Shown here: positions 9,529 to 17,597 of the stretch, piece by piece
Layout of the letters: each line of letters begins with the position of its first letter
Numbering within the stretch: the stretch's first letter is position 1
NCBI GenBank assembly: GCA_020853525.1
Contig: JADYYS010000032.1
Location: forward strand, 57,725-121,724
From: Ardenticatenales bacterium
Lineage (GTDB): Bacteria; Chloroflexota; Anaerolineae; Epilineales; Epilineaceae
Direction of reading: 5' to 3'
DNA length: 64,000 nucleotides
Notes under the pieces: generated by a model
What the model saw: the letters and a program-made list of their open reading frames with translations, nothing else
Told to the model about the DNA's origin: nothing
Databases searched by the model: none
Translations under genes and position numbers: made by a program

Positions 9529-10107
9529 ATGGTCCTGAGCGACGGTGAAATCATCGAGCGCGTGCGCGACGGCGGGATGATCGAGCCGTTCTTCGACCAC
9601 CTCGTCAGCCAGGGTGTCGTGTCGTATGGGCTGTCCAGCTACGGTTACGACTTTCGCGTCGCCGACGAGTTCAAGGTGTTCTCCAACGTGAACTACACCG
9701 CTGTCGACCCCAAGGCGTTCAGCCCCGAAGCGTTCGTCGACATCGTAACGCCCGACGTCTGCATCATCCCGCCGAACTCGTTCGCTTTGGCGCGGACCGT
9801 CGAGTACTTCCGGATCCCGCGCGACATCATCACGGTATGCCTCGGCAAGAGCACGTACGCCCGCTGCGGCATCATTTTGAACGTGACCCCCTTCGAGCCC
9901 GGATGGGAAGGGCATGCCACGCTCGAGATCTCGAACACAACGCCGCTGCCGGCCAAGATCTACGCCAACGAGGGCATCGGCCAGGTGCTCTTCCTCCGCG
10001 GCAGTCGCGAGTGCCTGACGAGCTACAAGGACCGCAAGGGCAAGTACGATCGGCAGCACGGGATCGTGTTGCCGCGTATTCTCGGCAGCGACGGCGCGCC
10101 GCGCTGA
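9529..10107 (+). CDS. dcd: dCTP deaminase
   Basis: [21 protein letters not shown]...[13 protein letters not shown]...[51 protein letters not shown]. Confidence 0.96.
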   Translation: MVLSDGEIIERVRDGGMIEPFFDHLVSQGVVSYGLSSYGYDFRVADEFKVFSNVNYTAVDPKAFSPEAFVDIVTPDVCIIPPNSFALARTVEYFRIPRDIITVCLGKSTYARCGIILNVTPFEPGWEGHATLEISNTTPLPAKIYANEGIGQVLFLRGSRECLTSYKDRKGKYDRQHGIVLPRILGSDGAPR

Positions 10108-10153
10108 CGACGCCGAAGCCGTCGTGTCATCGGAGGCGTCCGCCGGCGGTGTG

Positions 10154-10942
10154 ATGACGATCGATGTCAGCAACCAGCTGACGAGCATCGTCGTCTGGCA
10201 CGGCGACACGCCGACCCATCACTTCCAGGCCGGCACGGATCCGCGGCGGACCGTTGACGAGTGCGCGCTGCTGCTCGAGCGCTGGCTGCGAGCGGTCGGC
10301 GTCATCCCGGGTGCGCTCGACGGCGCGGCGATCGCGTGCGTCGTGCCCGTGCTCGGCGGGATCACCGCAGAGGCGTGCGAGCGCGTGCTCGGCCGCCCGC
10401 CGCTCGTCGTCGGGCCCGGCATGCGCACCGGTGTCGCCATACGCACGGACGACCCGCGCGAGGTCGGCGCCGACCGGATCGCCAACGCCGTCGCCGCTCG
10501 GGAACGGTACGGCGCGCCGGTGATCATCGTCGATTTCGCCACGGCGCTGTCGATCGATGTCGTGGACGCGGGAGGGCACTATGTGGGGGCGATCATCGCG
10601 CCCGGCATCGAGGTGGCGGCCGAGGCGCTCGAACGTCGGACGGCTCAGCTCGGCCGGATCCCGCTCGTCGCGCCGCCGCACGTGATCGGCGACAGCACGT
10701 CGCACGGCCTGCAGTCCGGCCTCGTGCTCGGCCACGCGGCGATGGTGGACGGTTTGGTCGCCCGCGTGCAGGCCGAGTGGGGCCCGGCCGCGGTCGTGGC
10801 CACGGGCGAATCCGGCGCGGCGCCGGAGATCGTCCGACTGTGCGCCTCGATCGACCACTTCGACCCGTTGCTGACGCTCGACGGGCTGTCGCGCCTGTTT
10901 CGCGGCTGGATCGAACGTTCGACGCAGGTGCGACGTTCGTGA
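10154..10942 (+). CDS. coaX: Type III pantothenate kinase
   Basis: MTIDVSNQLTSIVVW...VGADRIANAVAARERYGAPVIIVDFATALSIDVVDAGGHYVGAIIAPGI. The start may be further upstream at 10124. Confidence 0.88.
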   Translation: MTIDVSNQLTSIVVWHGDTPTHHFQAGTDPRRTVDECALLLERWLRAVGVIPGALDGAAIACVVPVLGGITAEACERVLGRPPLVVGPGMRTGVAIRTDDPREVGADRIANAVAARERYGAPVIIVDFATALSIDVVDAGGHYVGAIIAPGIEVAAEALERRTAQLGRIPLVAPPHVIGDSTSHGLQSGLVLGHAAMVDGLVARVQAEWGPAAVVATGESGAAPEIVRLCASIDHFDPLLTLDGLSRLFRGWIERSTQVRRS

Positions 10943-11036
10943 GGGTAGTGCGCCGGTTCCGCTGATGCTCGTTCCCGCGCCCCCGCCGGGCGATCGTCCG
11001 GACAAGCTTCCCACCCACTGTGCCAGGAGGTGTTCG

Positions 11037-13040
11037 ATGCGCCCCACGCTCCGCCATGCCCATGCGCTCCGCGCGCCGTTGCTCGTCGCCGGGCTCATGT
11101 GCGGCCTGGGTTTGGCCGCCCTCGGCATGGGGGCGCGCACCGCCATAGCACAACGGCCCGTCCCGCTCGACTTCGGTCCCTACCTGAACCGCTACGGCAC
11201 ACGGCATGTCGTCCACATCCCGGCCGGCGGGCCCGGCGCGAGCGCGGTGCTCGAGGTCACGAATGCCGGGTGGATCCCGACGGACGCCGCCGTCGTCGTC
11301 CTCGCCACCGGCGGCCGCGCCGATTGCGGCACGGTGCCGCCCAAGCCGGTGTCCGTTCGGTGCCTCCCGGCGATCGCGCCGAAGACATCCGTCCGCGTCG
11401 AGATCCCGGCCGACGTATCGTCGAACGTGTTCGTGTACAGCATCGTCCCGGGCCGGACGGCCGGGTGCGGCTCGCTGGATGACGTCGGCAGCGGCGGGAC
11501 GCTCCTGTCCGCTTGGGAGGCCGCCGGCTGGAAGGCGGCGCCCGGCGAGCCCCTGGCGGTCGGCGGCATCGCCACGAGCGGCGCCGATTCGGTCGGGCTG
11601 TCCGGTGCGGCCACCACCGGTCTCGGCGAGCTCTTCCGGAGCCAGCCGGGCGGCGGGGCCGGCGGCCGCCGCCCGACGATCCTGGCGCAATCCCTCGCCT
11701 ACGCCCCGACGACGGGCGCGCAGACGACGCTCACGAACGTCGACGCGACCTGCGCCCGGGTCGATGCCCGCTCGGCCGGCAACGTCACCGTTCCGACGTG
11801 CGGCCCGGTGCGGCAGACGACGATCGAGCTCGCGCCGTTCGTCGCTGCGCCGGTCGGGCCGCTGAACGGGCAGCAAGGGCAGCGCGCCGTTTGGGCGGCG
11901 GCGGTGGAGGAGACCGTTCTCGGCGCCAGCTGGCACGAGAGCGACGGGTGGGCGAGCTACGACGCCGTGGGGCCGCGCGAGTTGGACGTGCAAGGCGGCA
12001 AGCTCGCCTTCCCGCTCGCGATGGCCGGCCTGACGAACGAGCGCTCCGTGCTCTGGGTGTCGAACCTGCACCCGACCGCCACGGCGCAGATCGACATCAA
12101 CATGTGGGATTCCAACGGCAACATCCTGCGCTTCCACGGTGACGCGGAGGGCATCTGCCCCGGCGGCGCGAAAGCGTACGACATCGCCGCGCTCGCCGGC
12201 GAGATCCCGCCGCTGGGCGGTGCCGACGTGCCGCCCGAGCGGCAGGGGCCGCGGTTCCTTGCCCTTCGCGTCGACAGCAAGAGCGCGTCGCTGCCCACCG
12301 CCCCGCCGATCGCCGGCGTCGTGATCCTGCAAGGGGATGAGGGAACGGAGGCCGTGCCCGGACTCGGACTGCCGCTCATCCTGTCCCGAATCTCCGGCCG
12401 CCAGCTCCAGGCCGGCGGCGATCGGCCGCGGGGTGAGGCGCGCAGCATCACCGTTCTCTCCGGCGTGATGAACCAGTACGGCCCCGAGCGCCGAACGACG
12501 ACGATCGCCGTGACGCTGATCGGCGAGACGCGCGCGGAAAACGCGGCATCGGCCGACATCTACGACGCCGAGGGCAAGCTCCTCATCGCCAACGTCGGCG
12601 TCCGCGCCAGCTCGACGACCGGCTTCTTCGACCTCTCCAAGCCGATGCGACTGCCGGGCGCCGGCATGGCGACGCCGCCGGCCCAGCCCTTCCGGCTGCC
12701 GGTCGGGTTCATCGGCACGGTCGTGCTCCGGAGCCAGCAAGGGCGGGGCGCGACGTTCGGCGCCGTGGCGATCACGCGCGCGATGCTGCCGAACGGCCGT
12801 CCGGCGCCGGCGCCGGCAACGGGAGAAGCATTCACGGTATCGATGGGCAGCATCGTCCCGCTCTTCATCGACCCGACGGCACCGACGCGCACGCCGTTCC
12901 CGACGACCCGGCCGACCGCCCCGACGACCCCGACCACACCCGGTGAACCGACCGCCCTGCCGACCGTCGAACCGACGTCGACGCCGCGATCGGACGCCGT
13001 GGCGAAGCTGTGGCTGCCGCGGGTGTTGAACGAACCGTAG
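11037..13040 (+). CDS. Large secreted protein with Thr/Pro stalk and C-terminal LWLP tail
   Basis: Signal peptide (LLVAGLMCGLGLAALGMGARTAIAQ), repeated beta-domain-like sequence, TRTPFPTTRPTAPTTPTTPGEPTALPTVEPTSTP stalk, ends KLWLPRVLNEP. Confidence 0.75.
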   Translation: MRPTLRHAHALRAPLLVAGLMCGLGLAALGMGARTAIAQRPVPLDFGPYLNRYGTRHVVHIPAGGPGASAVLEVTNAGWIPTDAAVVVLATGGRADCGTVPPKPVSVRCLPAIAPKTSVRVEIPADVSSNVFVYSIVPGRTAGCGSLDDVGSGGTLLSAWEAAGWKAAPGEPLAVGGIATSGADSVGLSGAATTGLGELFRSQPGGGAGGRRPTILAQSLAYAPTTGAQTTLTNVDATCARVDARSAGNVTVPTCGPVRQTTIELAPFVAAPVGPLNGQQGQRAVWAAAVEETVLGASWHESDGWASYDAVGPRELDVQGGKLAFPLAMAGLTNERSVLWVSNLHPTATAQIDINMWDSNGNILRFHGDAEGICPGGAKAYDIAALAGEIPPLGGADVPPERQGPRFLALRVDSKSASLPTAPPIAGVVILQGDEGTEAVPGLGLPLILSRISGRQLQAGGDRPRGEARSITVLSGVMNQYGPERRTTTIAVTLIGETRAENAASADIYDAEGKLLIANVGVRASSTTGFFDLSKPMRLPGAGMATPPAQPFRLPVGFIGTVVLRSQQGRGATFGAVAITRAMLPNGRPAPAPATGEAFTVSMGSIVPLFIDPTAPTRTPFPTTRPTAPTTPTTPGEPTALPTVEPTSTPRSDAVAKLWLPRVLNEP

Positions 13041-13058
13041 CCGCGCCGCGATGTGCCC

Positions 13059-13111
13059 GTCCGGGCCGCCGATGTGTGCCCGACCGTGGGGCGCACATTG
13101 GCGGTCCGGAC
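13059..13111. repeat. Long inverted repeat/hairpin
   Basis: GTCCGG-gCCGCC-gATGTGTGCCC ... GGGGCGCACAT-tGGCGG-tCCGGAC; near-perfect arms over about 23 bp. Confidence 0.7.
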
Positions 13112-13127
13112 GCTGTTCCGTTAGACT
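13098..13127 (+). promoter_or_regulatory. Promoter TTGGCG-18-TAGACT, 6 nt from the GTG at 13134
   Basis: TTGGCG 13098-13103, TAGACT 13122-13127. Confidence 0.55.
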
Positions 13128-13133
13128 CCCGCC

Positions 13134-13796
13134 GTGACCGCCCTCTTCGCATTTTTCGATCCCGCCCGTCCCGGCTGCTGGCTGCGCTTCAAGCGCGGCG
13201 TGCTCGGCTGCCTCGGCCTGGGTGCGTGCGGCGTCGTCGTCGCGGCCGTGCTGGCTTCGCGTCAGCCGATGGGGCGCTACATGGTGGGTGCCACGCTCAT
13301 GTCGATGGGCGCCTACCGGCCGGCGCTGGCGGTCGCATCGTCCCTCGTGGCGGACCATCCGGACGTCAACGCGGCGTTCTACCTGCTGCGGGCCGCGGCA
13401 CTGCGGCACACGGGCGACGTCGACGGCCACAACCGGGTCCTGGACGAGGCGGTGCTCCACTTCCCGCGCGCATTCGCCGCCAACGATGATCGGTGCCTCT
13501 ATGGGGCGCTGTTCGCGGACGCTCGCGCCGCGCTGCCGTACTGCGACCAGGCCGTGGCGCTCGTCCCGCCCGAGAAGGCGGCCAACGCCCGCGCGCACCG
13601 CGGCCTGGCCCGCGCACTGGCCGGCGACACGGCGGGCGCGATCGACGACCTGGACGCGGCGGTCGGCACGTGGCGGAGCCGGGGCATGACGGACGATCAG
13701 TTTGCGCGGCCGTACGGCGCGTTCCTGGACGGGCTGCGCGCCGGCCGGGACGTGTTCGATGCGGAGACGCTGGCCCGCGAGCGGGCGCGCTACTGA
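13134..13796 (+). CDS. Membrane-anchored TPR-like protein
   Basis: N-terminal TM segment (GVLGCLGLGACGVVVAAVLASR), then TPR-like helical repeats (ALAVASSLVADHPDVNAAFYLLRAAALRHTGDVDGHNRVLDEAVLHFP...). Confidence 0.65.
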   Translation: MTALFAFFDPARPGCWLRFKRGVLGCLGLGACGVVVAAVLASRQPMGRYMVGATLMSMGAYRPALAVASSLVADHPDVNAAFYLLRAAALRHTGDVDGHNRVLDEAVLHFPRAFAANDDRCLYGALFADARAALPYCDQAVALVPPEKAANARAHRGLARALAGDTAGAIDDLDAAVGTWRSRGMTDDQFARPYGAFLDGLRAGRDVFDAETLARERARY

Positions 13797-13851
13797 GCGC
13801 CGCGCCTGCCGGACCCGCCGCACATGCTGCGCCAGCACGGCGCAGACGCGT

Positions 13852-13880
13852 TTGGCGGAGCGTTGCCAAGGGTGTATGAT
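13852..13880 (+). promoter_or_regulatory. Promoter upstream of greA leader (TTGGCG-17-TATGAT)
   Basis: TTGGCG 13852-13857, TATGAT 13875-13880. Confidence 0.6.
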
Positions 13881-13909
13881 CGCCCGTCAGCAGGGGTGCT
13901 GTTACCAGC

Positions 13910-13942
13910 GGACCGCGATTTCGATCGCGGTCCCGATTTTTT
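13910..13942 (+). terminator. Intrinsic terminator/attenuator upstream of greA
   Basis: GGACCGCGAT-ttcg-ATCGCGGTCC perfect 10-bp stem, then cgaTTTTTT. Confidence 0.85.
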
Positions 13943-14006
13943 CGTCCGGGCCTGAGCCGACGGTCCCCCCCAGACCGCCCAGGCGCCGCAGAGGAGTTTG
14001 CTCAGC

Positions 14007-14483
14007 ATGATCCACGAACCGCAATACATCACGCCTGAGGGCCACGCCCGCCTTGTCGAGGAGCTGCGGCATCTCAAGGAGGTGCGGCGCAGTGAGGTCG
14101 CGGAGATGATCCGCGAGGCCAAGGAGGCCGGCGACATCAGCGAGAATGCCGGCTACGACGAGGCCAAAGAGAAGCAGGCCTTCGTCGAGGGCCGCATCAA
14201 CGAGCTCGAGGACTTGCTCAAGCACGCCTCGATCATCGAGGGCAAGGGCGGCAAGGACGTCATCGGCCTCGGCAGCACGCTCGTCGTCGAGGAAGTGGAC
14301 GGCGACGGGGCGCGCGAGAAGTTCCGGCTCGTCGGCTCGGCGGAGGCCGACCCGACGAAGGGGTTGATCAGCAACATCTCGCCCCTCGGCAAGGCGCTTC
14401 TCGGCAAGAAGGTCGGCGACCGCGCGAAGATCACGACGCCGGATGGCGGATCGTTGACGTTCGCGGTCCTCCAAGTGCTGTAG
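14007..14483 (+). CDS. greA: Transcription elongation factor GreA
   Basis: YITPEGHARLVEELRHLKEVRRSEVAEMIREAKEAGDISENAGYDEAKEKQAFVEGRINELEDLL...SPLGKALLGKKVGD. Confidence 0.96.
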   Translation: MIHEPQYITPEGHARLVEELRHLKEVRRSEVAEMIREAKEAGDISENAGYDEAKEKQAFVEGRINELEDLLKHASIIEGKGGKDVIGLGSTLVVEEVDGDGAREKFRLVGSAEADPTKGLISNISPLGKALLGKKVGDRAKITTPDGGSLTFAVLQVL

Positions 14484-14514
14484 CCTCCGCGGACTGCGCT
14501 CGAACGAGCATTGC

Positions 14515-14572
14515 GGGGGCGGCCGGGATCGGTCGCCCCCTTTTGTCGCCCCCTTTTGTCGCCCCCTTTTTT
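14515..14572 (+). terminator. Intrinsic terminator after greA with triplicated 3' arm and U-tract
   Basis: GGGGGCG ... CGCCCCCTTTT; the 13-bp unit tcgcccccttttg is present three times in tandem (14533-14572). Confidence 0.75.
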
Positions 14573-14636
14573 CGACGCAGGCTCCGCCGTGTCCTGCGTC
14601 CTCGTCCGGACCCTTCCTCGCCCAAAGGAGCGCTCG

Positions 14637-16184
14637 ATGGCGCCGAACGACGATCCGCCGCCCGCAGGCACCGAAATCGACATCGACGCGCTCGGCGGCA
14701 TGGCGCAGCTGCTGGCGGCCCGGCTCGAACGCCTGCAGGCGATTCGAGCGGCCGGCATCGATCCTTACCCGCCGCGCGTCGAGCGGACGCACATGACCGC
14801 AGATGCCGTCGCCGCGTTCGACACCATCGAGGCGGCGGGCGGCGACGAGGGGCCGGCCGGCGTGAAGTTGTGCGGGCGGCTCGTCGGGGCGCTGCGGCGG
14901 ATGGGCGGCTCGATGTTCGTCCACCTCCAGGACCAGAGCGGCACCGTGCAGCTGCACCTGCGTCGCGACCGCATGGGCGAAGCGGACTTCGGCGCAGCGA
15001 TCGACCGGCTCGATCCGGGTGACTTCGTGCAGGCGGACGGGACGATGTTTCGCACGCGCGCCGGCGAGGTGAGCCTGGCGGTCGACCGGGTGACGATGCT
15101 CGCCAAGAGCCTGCGCCCGCTGCCCGAGAAGTGGCGCGGCCTGACGGACGTCGAGACCCGGCTGCGCCAGCGCTACCTCGACATGTTGTCCAACGAATCC
15201 GTGCGCCAGCGCTTCATCCAGCGTTCGCTGATCGTCCGCGCGATGCGCACGTTCCTCGACGGCCGCGGCTTCCTCGAGGTGGAGACGCCGACGCTCCAAC
15301 CGATCTACGGCGGCGGCGCGGCCCGGCCGTTCGAGACGCACTACCACGCCCTCGGTCAAACGATGTACCTCCGGATCGCGGACGAGCTCTACCTCAAGCG
15401 CTGCCTCGTCGGCGGGCTTGAACGCGTCTACGAGATCTGCAAGGACTTCCGCAACGAGGGGATCGACCGGACGCACATGCCCGAGTTCACGATGATGGAG
15501 TGCTACTGGGCGTACGCCGACTACAACGACGTCATGGCGCTGGTCGAAGAGATGGTCGCCGCGATCGCGCTCGCGGCGAACGGGACGACGCGCGTGACGC
15601 TGCCGGACGGCGGACCCGAGATCGAGCTCGCCCCGCCCTGGCGTCGCTGGACCGTCCGTGACGCCGTCCAGGACACGACGGGCATCGACATCGCCGCGGC
15701 AGACACGCTGGCGGCGCTGCGCGCCGCGATCGCGGAGCGCGGGCTGCACGTCGCGCCGCAGCCGACGTGGGCGAAGACCGTCGACGAGCTCGTGGGTGAC
15801 TACGTCGAGCCGCAGTGCGTCCAACCGACGTTCCTGATGGACCACCCCGTGGCGCTGAGCCCGCTGGCCAAGCGCAAGCCGGACGACCCGCGCTGGGCCG
15901 AACGGTTCGAGCCGATCGTCGCCGGCTTCGAGCTGGGCAACAGCTTCTCGGAGCTGAACGATCCGATCGAGCAGCGCGAGCGGTTCGAGGAGATGGCGCG
16001 CCAGAAGGCGGCCGGCGACGACGAGCAGCCGCCAATCGACGACGACTTCATCGAAGCCCTCGCCCACGGCATGCCCCCGACCGGCGGCCTCGGTATCGGC
16101 GTCGACCGGCTCGTCATGGTCCTGACCGGGACGATGAACATCCGCGAGGTCGTGTTGTTCCCGGCGATGCGCACCGAGGAGTAG
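14637..16184 (+). CDS. lysS: Lysyl-tRNA synthetase (class II)
   Basis: LERLQAIRAAGIDPYPPRVERTH...RQRYLDMLSNESVRQRFIQRSLIVRAMRTFLDGRGFLEVETPTLQPIYGGGAARPFETHYHAL...GLGIGVDRLVMVLTG. Confidence 0.97.
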   Translation: MAPNDDPPPAGTEIDIDALGGMAQLLAARLERLQAIRAAGIDPYPPRVERTHMTADAVAAFDTIEAAGGDEGPAGVKLCGRLVGALRRMGGSMFVHLQDQSGTVQLHLRRDRMGEADFGAAIDRLDPGDFVQADGTMFRTRAGEVSLAVDRVTMLAKSLRPLPEKWRGLTDVETRLRQRYLDMLSNESVRQRFIQRSLIVRAMRTFLDGRGFLEVETPTLQPIYGGGAARPFETHYHALGQTMYLRIADELYLKRCLVGGLERVYEICKDFRNEGIDRTHMPEFTMMECYWAYADYNDVMALVEEMVAAIALAANGTTRVTLPDGGPEIELAPPWRRWTVRDAVQDTTGIDIAAADTLAALRAAIAERGLHVAPQPTWAKTVDELVGDYVEPQCVQPTFLMDHPVALSPLAKRKPDDPRWAERFEPIVAGFELGNSFSELNDPIEQRERFEEMARQKAAGDDEQPPIDDDFIEALAHGMPPTGGLGIGVDRLVMVLTGTMNIREVVLFPAMRTEE

Positions 16185-16193
16185 ACTTCGCCC

Positions 16194-17558
16194 ATGCCGA
16201 GGCTGCGGAGCGCGATCGTTCGTTGGCGGGGGGCGCGGGCGGCACGCGCGGTCGCCGTCGCCTGTTCCGTCGCCTGTTCCGTCGTCGGCGCTTCGTTCGC
16301 CGGTCGCGCCGCCGTACACGGACAGTCGCCGGTGCCGACTTCGTCGCCGACAGCCACGCGGATCCCGACGCCGTTGCCGCGCGCGCCGGTGCCCCCCCGC
16401 GGCAGCCGCGTGATCTCCGGCCTGCCGTCCTGCACGACGAACGGCCGGATGCGCCTCACGCCCGAGCGCGTGGCCGTCGGCGGCACCGTCACGGGCACGA
16501 TCGAGATCAGCGTGAGCTGTCCCGCCGGGCTGCGATCCCGGTCGGCGGTCATCGTCGTGCACGGGATCGACGCGGATGCGGCGCCGGCCGCCCAGGCCGC
16601 GCTCACCGCGCTCGTCGACGGCCTCGGCGAGGCCGGTCGCTCGAGCGTGGCGATCCTGTTCGGGGACGATCCCCCGACGGCGCCGCGGTTCGCCGCGCTG
16701 CCGGCGGAGCGGGACACCGTGGTGGCCGCGATCGCCGCGCGACTGCCGCAGCCGGCGACGTCCGCGGCGGCGTGGGCGGACCGGATCGAGGCGGCCGCGA
16801 CCGCGCTGGCGGCGATCTCGCCGACGCAACGCCCGCTGCTGGTTGTCGTCGACGGCGCTCGTCCCGCGGCCGATGTCGCCCGCGGGCTGGCCGTGCTCCA
16901 GCGAACGCTCGTCGCACTGCCGGACCGGCTCGGATTCGGACTGGTGATCGACGTGTCGCCCGAGGCTTGGCTGAGGGGGCTGGGGCAAGGCGGCGCGGTG
17001 CCGGACACCGCCGCGCTCTACGTCCGCCCCGTCCCGCTCGACGGTCTGACGTCGTTGGTCGTCGAGATCGTCGACACGATGCAGGCGCCGATCGACGACT
17101 GGCGCCTGGAGATGGACCTTCCGGAGAGCACACTTCACCTGCAGCGCACGGAAATCACCATCGCGCCGCTCCGGCAGCCGAGCGATGCCTATCCCTGGCG
17201 GTTCCGCGCCGACGCCCACGATCTTGCGGCCAGAGCGGTGGTCGAGCTGCGGGCCGTCGGGACGGGCCGGTCGCTTCCGATCGTCACGTTCACCGGTTCC
17301 CGGCGCAAGGCCGGGTTCGGGCCACTCACCTTCGCGCCGCCACCGCCGTTCTGCGTCTACGCCCCCGGATTCGAGGCGGACTGCGATCCTTCCGTGCGCG
17401 CGACGGACCAGGGCGACCGCGGCACGTCGACCCCGCTTGCGGCATCGCCGCCGCCACGGGCGACCGCGACCCCCACGCCGCGTCGCGGCCCGCAGCCCGC
17501 GACGCCCGTGGTCGGCACGTGGGCACACGTCCTGTATCTGCCCGCGGCGAGGCGGTAG
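16194..17558 (+). CDS. Secreted protein with C-terminal TP-rich segment and LYLP tail
   Basis: Signal peptide, TSSPTATRIPTPLPR linker, C-terminus PRRGPQPATPVVGTWAHVLYLPAARR. Confidence 0.7.
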   Translation: MPRLRSAIVRWRGARAARAVAVACSVACSVVGASFAGRAAVHGQSPVPTSSPTATRIPTPLPRAPVPPRGSRVISGLPSCTTNGRMRLTPERVAVGGTVTGTIEISVSCPAGLRSRSAVIVVHGIDADAAPAAQAALTALVDGLGEAGRSSVAILFGDDPPTAPRFAALPAERDTVVAAIAARLPQPATSAAAWADRIEAAATALAAISPTQRPLLVVVDGARPAADVARGLAVLQRTLVALPDRLGFGLVIDVSPEAWLRGLGQGGAVPDTAALYVRPVPLDGLTSLVVEIVDTMQAPIDDWRLEMDLPESTLHLQRTEITIAPLRQPSDAYPWRFRADAHDLAARAVVELRAVGTGRSLPIVTFTGSRRKAGFGPLTFAPPPPFCVYAPGFEADCDPSVRATDQGDRGTSTPLAASPPPRATATPTPRRGPQPATPVVGTWAHVLYLPAARR

Positions 17559-17597
17559 CCACCGCGGCTTCGGCTGTCGGGTCGCGGTCCGCGATCG

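Noticed and set aside
10593-13838. 1081-aa minus-strand ORF
   Set aside because: Antisense to coaX and a secreted protein; composition artefact of GC3 bias.
13902-17528. 1208-aa minus-strand ORF
   Set aside because: Antisense to greA, lysS and a secreted gene; Arg/Asp/Ala-rich with no domain motifs.
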